Shown piece by piece: positions 17,678 to 27,133 of a DNA stretch of 64,000 bases. Source of the DNA: Bordetella genomosp. 10 (GTDB lineage: Bacteria; Pseudomonadota; Gammaproteobacteria; Burkholderiales; Burkholderiaceae_B); contig NZ_NEVM01000005.1 in the NCBI RefSeq assembly GCF_002261225.1, forward strand, positions 3,224,001-3,288,000. Direction: 5' to 3'. A program made the position numbers and the translations under genes. The notes below the pieces were generated by a model. That model was given only the letters and a program-made list of their open reading frames with translations, did no database searches and was not told the origin of the DNA. How positions within the stretch are numbered: the first letter of the stretch is position 1; each line of letters starts with the position of its first letter.

Positions 17678-19267
17678 ATGTCGACTCGCTTTACCCGTGT
17701 CATCGCCGGCGGCGCGGCCGCGCTGGTGCTGGCCTTCACCGCAAGCGGCGCCGCCATGGCGCGCGACCTGATCATCGGTCTGAAGAGCGAACCCAGCTCG
17801 ATGGACCCGCAATATCATTCGCTCACCCCCAATACGCAGATCGCCGAGACCATCTTCGATCCGCTGGTGCGCACGGACAGCCAGCTCAAGCCGGAACCCG
17901 CGCTGGCGGCGTCCTGGACGGTGGACGGCAACGTCTGGACCTTCAAGCTGCGGCCCGACGTGAAGTTCTCCGACGGCACGCCGCTGACCGCGGAAGACGT
18001 GGTGTTCACCTATGACCGCGTGCCCAAGGTGCCCAATAGTCCTTCGCCTTTCACCCTGTACCTGAAGGACGTGGCCAAGACGGAAGCGGTGGATGCCCAC
18101 ACGGTGCGCATCACCACCAAGGCGGCCGCGCCCGCCTTGCTGCCCAATCTGTCGCAACTGCCCATCCTGTCGAAGAAGGCCGCTTCCGGTCCCGCCCCCG
18201 AGGGCAAGACGACCACCGAACTTAACGCCGGCGACGGCCTGATCGGCACCGGTCCCTACAAGTTCGTGTCGTGGAAGCGCGGCGCCGAGATCGTGCTGGC
18301 GCGCAACGACAACTACTGGGGCAAGAAGCCGCTGTGGGACAAGGTCGTCTATCGTCCGATGAGCAACGCCGCGAGCCGCGTGGCCGCGCTGCTGGCGGGC
18401 GACGTCGACCTGATCGAGGATCCCCCGACCGACGACCTGCCCAAGCTGAAGGCCGACAAGAAGCTGCACATCGAGGAAACCCCCTCGGTGCGCGTGATGT
18501 ACGTGGCCATGGACCAGTACGCCGAGCCCAGCCCCGGCATTACCGGCACCAACGGCAAGAATCCGCTGAAGGACAAGCGCGTGCGCGAGGCGCTGTCGCT
18601 GGCCATCAATCGCCAGGCCCTGGTGGACCGCGTGATGGGCGGCGTCGCGCTGCCCGCCGGCAACCTGCTGCCCTACCCGATGTTCGGCGCGTCCAAGGAG
18701 CATTCCAAGGCGCCCAAGGCCGATCTGGACAAGGCCAAGGCCCTGCTCAAGGAAGCCGGCTACCCGGACGGCTTCGGCATTACGCTGGGCGCGCCCTCCG
18801 GCCGCTACGTCAACGACGCCAAGGTGGCGCAGGCCATCGCGTCGATGTGGACGCGCGTCGGCGTGAAGACCAACGTGGATGCCTCCGCGCCGCCGGTCTT
18901 CTTCAAGAAGCGCGACTCGTACGAATACAGCGCCTACCTGGCGGGCTGGTCGGTGACCAGCGGCGAGATGTCCAATGCGCTGGGTTCCCTGCTGATCACG
19001 CCCGATCCCAAGGCAGGCCTGGGCACCACCAACCGCGGCCGTTATTCGAACGCCTCGGTGGACGCGCTGTTCAAGCAAGGCATCTCGACCATGGACGACG
19101 CCAAGCGCGCCGAGCTGCTGGGCAAGGCCGCCGATACCGCCATGGACGACTACGCCGCGCTGCCGGTGCATTTCGAGCTGTCGGTGTGGGCCATGAAGAG
19201 CGATCTGCGCTACCAGGGCCGCGCCGACCAGATGACGCTGGCGCAGAACGCGACCATCAAGCCCTGA
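17678..19267 (+). CDS. Dipeptide/oligopeptide ABC transporter, periplasmic binding protein (family 5)
   Basis: A 529-residue solute-binding protein. The signal peptide spans about 30 residues (VIAGGAAALVLAFTASGAAMA). Family 5 marks are SSMDPQYHSLTPNTQIAETIFDPLVR, the KFSDGTPLTAEDVVFTYDRV block, and DKRVREALSLAINRQALVDRV. It is first of a seven-gene rightward run, with the two permeases, two ATPases and two hydrolases behind it. The coupled hydrolases suggest N-acylated or peptide-like substrates. It is divergent from mnmE with ~200 bases between. Confidence 0.93.
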   Translation: MSTRFTRVIAGGAAALVLAFTASGAAMARDLIIGLKSEPSSMDPQYHSLTPNTQIAETIFDPLVRTDSQLKPEPALAASWTVDGNVWTFKLRPDVKFSDGTPLTAEDVVFTYDRVPKVPNSPSPFTLYLKDVAKTEAVDAHTVRITTKAAAPALLPNLSQLPILSKKAASGPAPEGKTTTELNAGDGLIGTGPYKFVSWKRGAEIVLARNDNYWGKKPLWDKVVYRPMSNAASRVAALLAGDVDLIEDPPTDDLPKLKADKKLHIEETPSVRVMYVAMDQYAEPSPGITGTNGKNPLKDKRVREALSLAINRQALVDRVMGGVALPAGNLLPYPMFGASKEHSKAPKADLDKAKALLKEAGYPDGFGITLGAPSGRYVNDAKVAQAIASMWTRVGVKTNVDASAPPVFFKKRDSYEYSAYLAGWSVTSGEMSNALGSLLITPDPKAGLGTTNRGRYSNASVDALFKQGISTMDDAKRAELLGKAADTAMDDYAALPVHFELSVWAMKSDLRYQGRADQMTLAQNATIKP

Positions 19268-19345
19268 TGGCCGCGGCCGGCGGGTCATGGCGTTGCGCGC
19301 CGCGACCCGCCCCGTCCTGAACCGCGACGAAGCGAGCCTGCCGAC

Positions 19346-20320
19346 GTGTTAGCAACAATCATCCGTCGCCTGCTGCAGACCGTCGTCGTCATGTTCGTCA
19401 TGTCGGCGCTGGTCTTCGGCGGCATCTACATGGTGGGCGACCCCATCGCCATGATGGCCAGCCCCGACGCCACCGAGGCGCAACGCGAGGCCATCCGCCA
19501 GTCGCTGGGCCTGAACCTGCCCGTGTGGCATCAGTACCTGATCTTCATCGGCAAGGCCATCCATGGCGACTTCGGCAACAGCTTCCTGACCGGCGAGCCG
19601 GCCATGAAGCTGATCCTCGACCGCGCGCCGGCGACGCTGGAGCTGGCCGTGGTGGCGATGGCGATCTCGCTGCTGGTGGGGATTCCGCTGGGCATACGCG
19701 CGGGGCTCAAGCCCAAGGCGGTGAGTTCACGCGCCATCATGACCGGTTCGGTGCTGGGCTTTTCCCTGCCCAATTTCTGGGTCGGCCTGATGCTCATCAT
19801 GGTGTTCGCCGTGACGCTGGGCTGGCTGCCGGCCAGCGGCCGCGGCCCGACGGTGGCGCTGGGCCCGGTACGCCTGAGCGTGCTGACACTCGGCGGCTGG
19901 GCCAGCCTGATCCTGCCGGCGACGACCATCGCGCTGGCCAAGTGCGCCACCATCATCCGTGTCACGCGCGCGGCCACGCGCGAAGCGCTGCCCATGGACT
20001 ACATCAAGTTCGCGCGCGCCAAGGGCCTGTCCGAACGGCGCGTGCTCAGCGTGCATCTGCTGAAGAACATCCTGATTCCCATCGTCACGGTCGGCGGGCT
20101 GGAATTCGGCCAGGTGGTGGCCTTCGCGGTGGTGACGGAGTCGGTGTTTTCCTGGCCCGGCATGGGCAAGCTGTTGATCGATTCGATCATCACCCTGGAC
20201 CGCCCCGTGGTGGTGGCCTACCTGCTGTTGATCGTGTTTTTCCTGGTGATGTTGAACCTGGTGGTCGACATCGTCTATACGGTGCTGGACCCGCGCGTCC
20301 GGCTGGATGGCCGCCGATGA
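19346..20320 (+). CDS. Dipeptide-type ABC transporter permease (DppB-like)
   Basis: A 324-residue membrane protein starting at GTG 19346 (MLATIIRRLLQTVVVMF, the usual DppB start). It has six predicted membrane segments and the EAA-type coupling loop (DYIKFARAKGLSERRVLSVHLLKN), followed by GQVVAFAVVTESVFSWPGMG. Its stop overlaps the next permease start by four bases, so the two are translationally coupled. Confidence 0.93.
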   Translation: MLATIIRRLLQTVVVMFVMSALVFGGIYMVGDPIAMMASPDATEAQREAIRQSLGLNLPVWHQYLIFIGKAIHGDFGNSFLTGEPAMKLILDRAPATLELAVVAMAISLLVGIPLGIRAGLKPKAVSSRAIMTGSVLGFSLPNFWVGLMLIMVFAVTLGWLPASGRGPTVALGPVRLSVLTLGGWASLILPATTIALAKCATIIRVTRAATREALPMDYIKFARAKGLSERRVLSVHLLKNILIPIVTVGGLEFGQVVAFAVVTESVFSWPGMGKLLIDSIITLDRPVVVAYLLLIVFFLVMLNLVVDIVYTVLDPRVRLDGRR

Positions 20321-21354
20321 CCCCGTCTTCCAATCCGCCGCCCGACCTCCCCGGCGCGCCGCAAGGCGTGGCGCCCGACGCCGTGCGGGAAGCGGCGCGC
20401 TATGCCTCGCAAAGCCCTTTGCACGGCGCCGCCGGCGAGGCGGCCCTGCCCGCCGCCGCCGCGCCTTCGACCGTCAAGGAAGCCGGTCCGTGGCGCCGTT
20501 TCCTCGGCGATTTCTTCGCCAGCAAGCTGGCGGTGCTGGGCCTGGTGCTGATCGTCGTCATGGTGGGCTCCGCCCTGCTGGCGCCGTGGATCGCGCCGCA
20601 GAATCCCTACGATATCGGCACGCTGGACATCTCCGATGCCAAGCTGGCGCCCGGCAGCGCCAATATGGACGGGACCATGACCTACTGGCTGGGGACCGAC
20701 GGGCAGGCGCGCGACGTTCTTTCGGCCATTCTCTATGGCATGCGCACCAGCCTGCTGGTGGGTTGCGTGTCGGTTTTCTTCGCCTTCGTGATCGGCGCGG
20801 CGGTGGGACTGGCGGCGGCCTATTTCGGCGGCCGCCTGGACGCCCTGCTGATGCGCATCGCGGACATACAACTGTCCTTTCCTTCCATCCTGGTGGCGTT
20901 GATCTTGCTGTCCATCCTCGGCTCGGGCGTGGACAAGGTGATCATTTCGCTGATCGTGGTGCAGTGGGCCTACTTCGCGCGCGCGGCGCGCGGCGCCGCG
21001 CTGGTCGAGCGCGGCAAGGAGTACGTGGAAGCGGCGCGCTGCATGTCGCTGGGCTGGGGCCGCATCCTGTGGCGCCATCTGCTGCCCAACTGCATGCCGC
21101 CGCTGATCGTCATCGCCACCATCGACCTGGCGCACGCGATCGCGCTGGAGGCGACGCTGTCTTTCCTGGGCGTCGGCGTGCCGGTGACGCAGCCCTCGCT
21201 GGGCATGCTCATCTCCAACGGCTTCGAATACCTGCTGTCCGGCCGCTACTGGATTTCCTTCTTCCCCGGCATCGCGCTGGCCATCACCATCATCGGCATC
21301 AACCTGGTGGGCGACCACCTGCGCGACGTGCTCAATCCACGGAACGCGCAATGA
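20317..21354 (+). CDS. Dipeptide-type ABC transporter permease (DppC-like)
   Basis: A 345-residue partner permease. The N-terminal ~60 residues are a cytoplasmic Pro/Ala-rich stretch, longer than usual. Then come GPWRRFLGDFFASKLAVLGLVL (typical DppC first helix), GTDGQARDVLSAILYGMRTSLLVG, and the coupling loop KEYVEAARCMSLGWGRILWRHLLPN. The start ATG overlaps the upstream stop (ATGA) and fixes the N-terminus. Confidence 0.93.
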   Translation: MTPSSNPPPDLPGAPQGVAPDAVREAARYASQSPLHGAAGEAALPAAAAPSTVKEAGPWRRFLGDFFASKLAVLGLVLIVVMVGSALLAPWIAPQNPYDIGTLDISDAKLAPGSANMDGTMTYWLGTDGQARDVLSAILYGMRTSLLVGCVSVFFAFVIGAAVGLAAAYFGGRLDALLMRIADIQLSFPSILVALILLSILGSGVDKVIISLIVVQWAYFARAARGAALVERGKEYVEAARCMSLGWGRILWRHLLPNCMPPLIVIATIDLAHAIALEATLSFLGVGVPVTQPSLGMLISNGFEYLLSGRYWISFFPGIALAITIIGINLVGDHLRDVLNPRNAQ

Positions 21355-22364
21355 CCATGACGACGCAAGCGACCGCTTCGCCCGCGCCCGCCGCGGCCAT
21401 TCTCGACGTCGCCGGCCTGCAGACGCATTTCTTCACGCGCGCCGGCGTGGTGAAGGCGGTCGACGGCGTCGACCTGCGGCTGGAAGCGGGCGAGATCCTG
21501 GGCCTGGTGGGCGAGTCCGGTTCGGGCAAGAGCATCACGGGCTTCTCGCTGATCGGCCTGATCGACGAACCCGGCCGCGTGGTGGGCGGCAGCATCCGCT
21601 TCGACGGCCAGGAATTGCGCGAGGCCACGCCGGAACGGTTGCGCAGCCTGCGCGGACGCGACATCGCGATGATCTTCCAGGATCCGATGATGACGCTCAA
21701 CCCGGTGCTGCGCGTCGACACGCAGATGATCGAGGCCATCCGCGCGCATCGCAACGTGAGCAAGGACGAGGCGCGGCGGCGCGCGCGCGAGGTCCTGTCG
21801 ATGGTCGGCATCCCCGCGCCGGACGAGCGGCTGCGCGCCTATCCGCACCAGTTGTCCGGCGGCATGCGCCAGCGCGTGGCCATCGCCATCGCGTTGCTCA
21901 ATTCGCCGCGCCTGGTCATCGCCGACGAACCGACCACCGCGCTGGACGTGACCATCCAGGCGCAGATTCTCTACGAAGTGCAGAAGCTGTGCCGCGAGAC
22001 CGGCACCGCGCTCATCTGGATCACCCACGACCTGGCGGTGGTGTCCGGCCTGGCCGACCGCATCGCCGTGATGTACGCCGGCCGCGTGGTGGAGACGGGC
22101 AGCACGGCGGAAATCATCGAGCACCCGCTGCATCCGTATACGCGCGGCCTGATGGCCTCCATTCCCACGCCCGCCACGCGCGGCCACGACCTGGCTTCGA
22201 TTCCCGGCATGACGCCTTCGCTGCTGAAGTTGCCGGAAGGCTGCGCCTTCCGCACGCGCTGTCCGCGCGCCACCGAAACCTGTACCAAGGCGCCCGACGC
22301 CGTCGAGTGGCGGCCTGCGCACTGGGTGCGCTGCTGGCATGCCGGCGAGGAGGCGATGCCATGA
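21351..22364 (+). CDS. Dipeptide-type ABC transporter ATP-binding protein (DppD-like)
   Basis: A 337-residue ATPase: Walker [10 protein letters not shown]-loop [12 protein letters not shown], signature [12 protein letters not shown], Walker [14 protein letters not shown], and switch His in ITHDLAVV. The oligopeptide-subfamily C-terminal Cys block [14 protein letters not shown] is present. A second ATG six bases in could also be the start. It overlaps both neighbours by four bases. Confidence 0.94.
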   Translation: MTMTTQATASPAPAAAILDVAGLQTHFFTRAGVVKAVDGVDLRLEAGEILGLVGESGSGKSITGFSLIGLIDEPGRVVGGSIRFDGQELREATPERLRSLRGRDIAMIFQDPMMTLNPVLRVDTQMIEAIRAHRNVSKDEARRRAREVLSMVGIPAPDERLRAYPHQLSGGMRQRVAIAIALLNSPRLVIADEPTTALDVTIQAQILYEVQKLCRETGTALIWITHDLAVVSGLADRIAVMYAGRVVETGSTAEIIEHPLHPYTRGLMASIPTPATRGHDLASIPGMTPSLLKLPEGCAFRTRCPRATETCTKAPDAVEWRPAHWVRCWHAGEEAMP

Positions 22365-23359
22365 GCGTGGATCCCATCCTGTCGCTGCGCGGCGCGGAAA
22401 TGCGCTTCAGCCAGAATATCGATCTGGCCGGCCGCATCGCCAATCTTTTCGGCGCGGGCCTGCGCAAGAGCGAGGTGCACGCGGTGGCCGGCGTCGACCT
22501 GGAGGTGCTGCCGGGCGAGGTCATCGGCATCGTCGGCGAGTCGGGCTGCGGCAAGTCGACGCTGGGCCGCATCATCGCGGGCATCCTGCGCCCCAGCGGC
22601 GGCGAGGTGAGCTACCGCGGCAAGACGGTGGCGTCGATGGCGGAAAGCGAGCGGCGCGCGTACGAGCTGGGCGTGCAGATGATCTTCCAGGACCCCTACG
22701 CATCGCTCAATCCGCGCATGCGGGTGGAGGACATCATCGGCGAGGCGCCGGTGGTGCATCGCATCATTCCGGCGCGCGAGAAAAAGGCCTACGTCGCACA
22801 GTTGATGAGCCAGGTCGGGCTGGATCCGGCCTACGCCCAGCGCTACCCCCATCAATTCTCCGGCGGCCAGCGCCAGCGCATCGGCATCGCCCGCGCCCTG
22901 GCGCTCAAGCCCAGGGTCATCGTCTGCGACGAGGCCGTGGCGGCGCTGGACGTGTCCATCCAGGCGCAGGTCCTCAATCTTTTCGCGCATTTGCGTCGGG
23001 AACTGGATCTGACGTATCTTTTCATCAGCCATAATCTCGGGGTGGTGGGGCATATCTCGGACCGCGTGGCCATCATGTACCTGGGCCGCATCGTCGAGAT
23101 CGCCGGTACGGAGCAGATCTTCAAGGGCGCCAACCATCCCTATACGCAGGCGCTGCTTAAGGAGTTGCCGACGCTGAATGCGCAGCGGCGCAGTTTCCAG
23201 CCCATCAAGGGGGAACTGCCGTCGCCGCTGGCGCCGCCGCCGGGCTGCACCTTCCATCCCCGCTGCCCGCGGGCCATGGAACGTTGCCGCCAGGAGCGGC
23301 CGCTGCTGCGCACGATCGCGCCCGGCCATGTCAGCGCCTGCCATTTGAACGACACCTAG
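22361..23359 (+). CDS. Dipeptide-type ABC transporter ATP-binding protein (DppF-like)
   Basis: A 332-residue second ATPase with Walker A GESGCGKSTLG, Q-loop IFQDPYASLNPRM, signature FSGGQRQRIGIA, and C-terminal Cys block CTFHPRCPRAMERC. One departure from the norm: the Walker B/D-loop reads CDEAVAALDVS, as in many DppF proteins, rather than DEPTSALD. It works as a heterodimer with the preceding ATPase. 45 bases separate it from the amidohydrolase gene. Confidence 0.94.
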   Translation: MSVDPILSLRGAEMRFSQNIDLAGRIANLFGAGLRKSEVHAVAGVDLEVLPGEVIGIVGESGCGKSTLGRIIAGILRPSGGEVSYRGKTVASMAESERRAYELGVQMIFQDPYASLNPRMRVEDIIGEAPVVHRIIPAREKKAYVAQLMSQVGLDPAYAQRYPHQFSGGQRQRIGIARALALKPRVIVCDEAVAALDVSIQAQVLNLFAHLRRELDLTYLFISHNLGVVGHISDRVAIMYLGRIVEIAGTEQIFKGANHPYTQALLKELPTLNAQRRSFQPIKGELPSPLAPPPGCTFHPRCPRAMERCRQERPLLRTIAPGHVSACHLNDT

Positions 23360-23404
23360 TACTCGCGGCCGGACGCCTGCCGCATCGTTGCCAACGGACT
23401 TTCC

Positions 23405-24265
23405 ATGCAGACCAGCGACCAGCCCTTTGCCCCATACGTTCGCCACGCGCCGCGCGGCGAACCCCTGCCCCTGGTCTGTGACTCGCCCCATAGCGGACGG
23501 ATCTATCCGGCCGACTTCGGCTATGCGCTGGCGGCGCCGCTGTTGCGCAGCGGCGAGGACACCCACGTCGACGAACTCTGGCGCGGCATCCCCGACGTCG
23601 GCGGCACGCTGATCTGCGCGCAATTCCCGCGCACTTATATCGATCCGAACCGCGAGCCCGACGACATCGAGCCCGCCCTGTTGGAAAGCCCGTGGCCCGG
23701 CGCGATCAATCCGACGGAAAAGAGCCGCATCGGCCACGGCCTGATCTGGAGCAAGGCCGCCGGCCAGCCTATCTATGCGCGCAAGCTCGGCGTCGCCGAA
23801 ATCCAGCATCGCATCGACGCCTATCACCAGCCCTATCACGCGGCGCTGGGCCAGGACATCGAAGCCGCCTATCGCCGTTTCGGCGCGGTCTGGCACCTGA
23901 ACCTGCACTCCATGCCATCCAATTCCTACGAGGCGCTACAGATCGAGAGCGATCGCCCCCTGGCGGACTTCGTGCTGGGCGACCGCGACGGCACCACCTG
24001 CGATCCGGAACTGGTCGACGTCGTGCAGGCGTCGCTGGAAGCCAGCGGCTACACGGTGGCGCGCAACGATCCCTTCAAGGGCGTGGCGCTGATCGCGCGC
24101 CTGGGCAAGCCCGCGCAGCGCCGCCACAGCCTCCAGATAGAGATCCATCGCAAACAGTACATGAACGAACAGACGTTCGAGAAGAACGAACGCTTTCCGG
24201 CCTTGCAGGCCGCCCTGACCAAGGCGACGCGCGACGTCGCCCTCTACATCCAAAGGCAATTATGA
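23405..24265 (+). CDS. N-formylglutamate amidohydrolase-family enzyme
   Basis: A 286-residue metal-dependent deformylase-like protein (FGase/HutG fold). Family marks are PLVCDSPHSGRIYP, the THVDELWRGIPDVGGT segment, FPRTYIDPNREPDD, WHLNLHSMPSN and LQIEIHRKQYMNE near the end. The usual reaction is N-formyl-L-glutamate to formate and glutamate. No histidine-utilisation genes are present. It overlaps the M20 hydrolase start by four bases and follows a peptide importer, so here it probably acts on imported N-formyl or N-acyl compounds. That substrate assignment is inference. Confidence 0.88.
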   Translation: MQTSDQPFAPYVRHAPRGEPLPLVCDSPHSGRIYPADFGYALAAPLLRSGEDTHVDELWRGIPDVGGTLICAQFPRTYIDPNREPDDIEPALLESPWPGAINPTEKSRIGHGLIWSKAAGQPIYARKLGVAEIQHRIDAYHQPYHAALGQDIEAAYRRFGAVWHLNLHSMPSNSYEALQIESDRPLADFVLGDRDGTTCDPELVDVVQASLEASGYTVARNDPFKGVALIARLGKPAQRRHSLQIEIHRKQYMNEQTFEKNERFPALQAALTKATRDVALYIQRQL

Positions 24266-25464
24266 AAACCATCGCAGAAATCGAGCGCGCCGCCGGCGAC
24301 CTGACGGCAATACGACGGGACATCCACGCGCATCCCGAAACCGCTTTCGAGGAAACCCGCACCTCGGCTCTGGTGGCCGAGAAGCTGCGCGGCTGGGGCA
24401 TCGAAGTGCACACCGGCTTCGGCAAGACCGGCCTGGTGGGCGTGCTGCGCAACGGCGACAGCAAGAAGGCGATAGGCCTGCGCGCGGATATGGACGCCTT
24501 GCCGATGCCGGAGCACAACCGCTTCGGCCATGCCTCGACGGTGTCGGGCAAGATGCACGGCTGCGGCCATGACGGCCACACCACCATGCTGCTGGGCGCG
24601 GCGCAATACCTGGCCGAGCATCGCAATTTCGACGGCACCGTGCACTTCATCTTCCAGCCCGCCGAGGAAAACGGCAACGCCGGCGCGCGCGCGATGATGC
24701 AGGACGGCCTGTTCGAGAAATTTCCCTGTGACGCCGTCTTCGGCATCCACAACATGCCCGGCATGCCGGTGAACCAATTCGGCTTCCGCGCCGGGCCGGC
24801 GATGGCGTCGAGCAACCGCTTCACCATCACCGTCAAGGGCGTGGGCGGCCATGCCGCGCAGCCGCACAAGTCGGTGGACACCATCGTCATCGCGTCGGAG
24901 ATGGTGGGCGTGTTGCAGACGGTGGTGTCGCGCAACAAGGATCCGCTGGATTCCGCCGTGCTCTCGGTGACCCAGATCCATGCCGGCGACGCCTTCAACG
25001 TCATCCCCAGCGAGGCGGTCATCCGCGGCACGGTGCGCACCTACACCACCGAGGCCCTGGACACCATCGAGGACGCGATCCGCCGCATCGCCACCACCTT
25101 GCCGCAGGTCTACGGCGGCACGGGCGAACTGGACTTCATCCGCGCCTATCCGCCGCTGGTGAACTGGGAAAAGGAAACGGCCTTCGCGGCCCAGGTGGCC
25201 GAGGCGACCTTCGGCAAGGAGAACGTCGATACCAATATCCCGGCCTTCATGGGCGCGGAGGATTTTTCCTTCTACCTGGAAGCGGTGCCGGGGGCCTATC
25301 TGTTCCTGGGCAATGGCGACGGCGGCCATCGCCAAGCGCAATACGAAGGCATGGGACCGTGCATGCTGCACAACCCGAACTACGACTTCAACGATGCCTT
25401 GCTGCCGGTGGGCGCGACGTATTGGGTCAAGCTGGTCGAGGCTTTCCTGGCCAAGGCGGGTTGA
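24262..25464 (+). CDS. M20 family amidohydrolase (hippurate hydrolase/aminoacylase-like)
   Basis: A 400-residue metallo-amidohydrolase. It begins with the family start LTAIRRDIHAHPETAFEETRTS. Metal-binding residues are visible in GLRADMDALPM, HGCGHDGHTTMLLG (the cysteine ligand typical of the M20D branch), QPAEENGNAGARAM and HNMPGMP. The C-terminal MGAEDFSFYLEAVPGAYLFLGNGD also fits. It cleaves amide bonds of N-acyl amino acids or small peptides in the cytoplasm. Coupled to the previous amidohydrolase, it completes an uptake-and-deacylation operon. Confidence 0.92.
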   Translation: MKTIAEIERAAGDLTAIRRDIHAHPETAFEETRTSALVAEKLRGWGIEVHTGFGKTGLVGVLRNGDSKKAIGLRADMDALPMPEHNRFGHASTVSGKMHGCGHDGHTTMLLGAAQYLAEHRNFDGTVHFIFQPAEENGNAGARAMMQDGLFEKFPCDAVFGIHNMPGMPVNQFGFRAGPAMASSNRFTITVKGVGGHAAQPHKSVDTIVIASEMVGVLQTVVSRNKDPLDSAVLSVTQIHAGDAFNVIPSEAVIRGTVRTYTTEALDTIEDAIRRIATTLPQVYGGTGELDFIRAYPPLVNWEKETAFAAQVAEATFGKENVDTNIPAFMGAEDFSFYLEAVPGAYLFLGNGDGGHRQAQYEGMGPCMLHNPNYDFNDALLPVGATYWVKLVEAFLAKAG

Positions 25465-25671
25465 TCGTCCGGCCGCGGTCCCGACCCCGGCCATGACTGT
25501 TCAGGCGCGGCGGCGCCGGTCCCTGCCGGCCCGCCCTCGCCCGCCCGGACGAGGGCGCTTCGCGGGCTATATAAGTTCCCGATCTGAATAAACGTCGATT
25601 CATTCGTTGGATCCCCGTGGCGGCTTGCTGATAATTCCTCACAAACCGCTCACGAATACACAGGATCCGAC
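25465..25671. other. Intergenic region with weak GC-rich hairpin
   Basis: Contains CGCCCTCG (25532-25539) and its complement CGAGGGCG (25550-25557), a GC-rich stem without a T-run that may weakly terminate the peptide operon. An AT-richer patch (25565-25600, including tatataa) could hold a promoter for the small frame and the transporter that follow. Confidence 0.4.
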
Positions 25672-25827
25672 ATGTCCCAGCCCTCCGCCGCCACGCATTC
25701 CCCCCTGGTCAAGGCCGCGTCCAGCGTCGCGGTCGCCCTGGCGCTGGCCATCCTGGCCCTGGCCTCGCCGACGCCCGCCTCGGCCGCCGCCGCCACGGTT
25801 GGCGCGGCCGTCCACGCATCGCACTGA
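25672..25827 (+). CDS. Small signal-peptide-like protein, 51 residues (hypothetical)
   Basis: ATG 25672 is preceded by AGGA and opens a 51-codon frame. It encodes a short basic start, a hydrophobic Ala/Leu segment (VAVALALAILALASPTPASA) and a 14-residue tail ending HASH. It looks like a signal peptide with almost no mature protein. It lies 131 bases upstream of the binding-protein gene on the same strand. It could be a small membrane or secreted peptide, a leader peptide, or a decayed gene start. No family recognised. Confidence 0.4.
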   Translation: MSQPSAATHSPLVKAASSVAVALALAILALASPTPASAAAATVGAAVHASH

Positions 25828-25958
25828 TTTCTCTCCGTTGGCGGGTGGCCGCCCCCTCGCCTGCATCCCCGCGCGTCATGCCGGACGCGCCATGGACGCG
25901 GAGCCATCGGGAGATGGTTCCGCGTCTTTCTTTCCATAGACCAGGAAAAGCAAAGACC

Positions 25959-27002
25959 ATGCTGCTTGCTTCGATTTCGTTCGGCCGTCGCCTGAACCGC
26001 GCCGCCGCCGCCGTCCTGTCCCTGGCGCTGGTCGCCATCACCCTGGCCGTCCCCGCGTCGGCGCGCGCCGAGGGCCGCATCCGCATCGCCGAACAATTCG
26101 GCATCGTGTACCTGCTGCTGAACGTGGCCCGCGACCAGCAATTGATCGAGAAACACGGCAAGGCCGAAGGCGTCGACATCAAGGTCGAATGGCTCAAGCT
26201 GTCGGGCGGTTCCGCGGTGAACGACGCGCTGCTTTCCGGCGCGGTGGATATCGCCGGCGCCGGCGTGGGACCCTTGCTGACGATCTGGGACCGCACTTAC
26301 GGCAGGCAGAACGTCAAGGGCGTCGCGTCGCTGGGCAACTTTCCCTACTACCTGGTGAGCAATCGACCCGAAGTGAAGACCATCGCCGATTTCACCGACA
26401 AGGACCGCATCGCGGTGCCGGCCGTGGGCGTGTCGGTGCAGTCCCGCGTGCTGCAGATGGCGTCCGCCGCCGTGTGGGGCGATGCGCAATACAACAAGCT
26501 CGACAGCATCTCCGTAGCGCTGCCGCATCCCGACGCCACCGCGGCCATTATTTCCAGCGGCACGGAGATCACCGGCCACTTCGGCAATCCTCCGTTTCAG
26601 GAACAGGAGCTCGCCGGCAATCCGCGCGCGCACATCGTGCTGGACTCGTACCAGGTGTTGGGCGGTCCGTCGTCGTCCACCGTGCTGTTCGCCACGGAGA
26701 AGTTCCGCAAGGACAATCCCAAGACCTACAAGGCCTTCCAGGACGCATTGATCGAGGCGGCGCGCTTTGTGCGCGAGCATCCCGAACAGGCGGCCGACAC
26801 CTATCTGCGCGTGGCCGACGCCAAGCAGGATCGCAAGCTGCTCCTGAGCATCATCACCAATCCCCAGGTGCAGTTCAAGGTCGAGCCGCAGAACACCTTC
26901 ACGCTGGCGAAGTTCATGCATCGCGTCGGCGCCATCAAGCACGAACCGGCGAGCTGGCGCGATTATTTCTTCGACGACGCGGTGCTCGCGAACGGGAGCT
27001 GA
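25959..27002 (+). CDS. NitT/TauT-type ABC transporter substrate-binding protein
   Basis: A 347-residue periplasmic protein. It has a signal peptide (AAAAVLSLALVAITLAVPASARA, cleavage near residue 37) and then the family opening RIRIAEQFGIVYLLLNVARDQQL. Inside are LKLSGGSAVNDALLSGAVDIAGAGVGP and GVASLGNFPYYLVSNRPEVKTIADF, both typical of sulfonate, nitrate or taurine binding proteins. The ATG at 25959 is chosen for the AGGA(A) upstream and the position of the signal peptide. It is followed by a repeat-like element and then the ATPase and permease genes of the same importer. The ligand is unknown. Confidence 0.9.
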   Translation: MLLASISFGRRLNRAAAAVLSLALVAITLAVPASARAEGRIRIAEQFGIVYLLLNVARDQQLIEKHGKAEGVDIKVEWLKLSGGSAVNDALLSGAVDIAGAGVGPLLTIWDRTYGRQNVKGVASLGNFPYYLVSNRPEVKTIADFTDKDRIAVPAVGVSVQSRVLQMASAAVWGDAQYNKLDSISVALPHPDATAAIISSGTEITGHFGNPPFQEQELAGNPRAHIVLDSYQVLGGPSSSTVLFATEKFRKDNPKTYKAFQDALIEAARFVREHPEQAADTYLRVADAKQDRKLLLSIITNPQVQFKVEPQNTFTLAKFMHRVGAIKHEPASWRDYFFDDAVLANGS

Positions 27003-27034
27003 GATGAAATCCCACCCCCTACGCGCTGTCGCGC

Positions 27035-27050
27035 GCCCCCTCAAGGGGGC
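27035..27050. repeat. Small GC-rich hairpin repeat (REP-like)
   Basis: GCCCCC-TCAA-GGGGGC is a perfect 6-bp stem with a TCAA turn, set in a CGC-rich flank (27012-27060) between binding-protein and ATPase genes. Sequences with CCCCCTCAAGGGGGCG recur between genes in many Burkholderiales genomes, from general knowledge. Only one copy was noticed here, so repeat status rests on that knowledge. Confidence 0.5.
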
Positions 27051-27133
27051 GGCGCCCCGAATCCGCGGCGCCCTGGATGGCATTGACGCGGTTTCATGCG
27101 TCGGCGCGGCGTGCAGCACCATGGAAAACTGAA

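Noticed and set aside
27003..27133. Short frame starting ATG 27004 between the binding-protein and ATPase genes
   Set aside because: The region is dominated by a GC-rich hairpin repeat and the translation matches no family.
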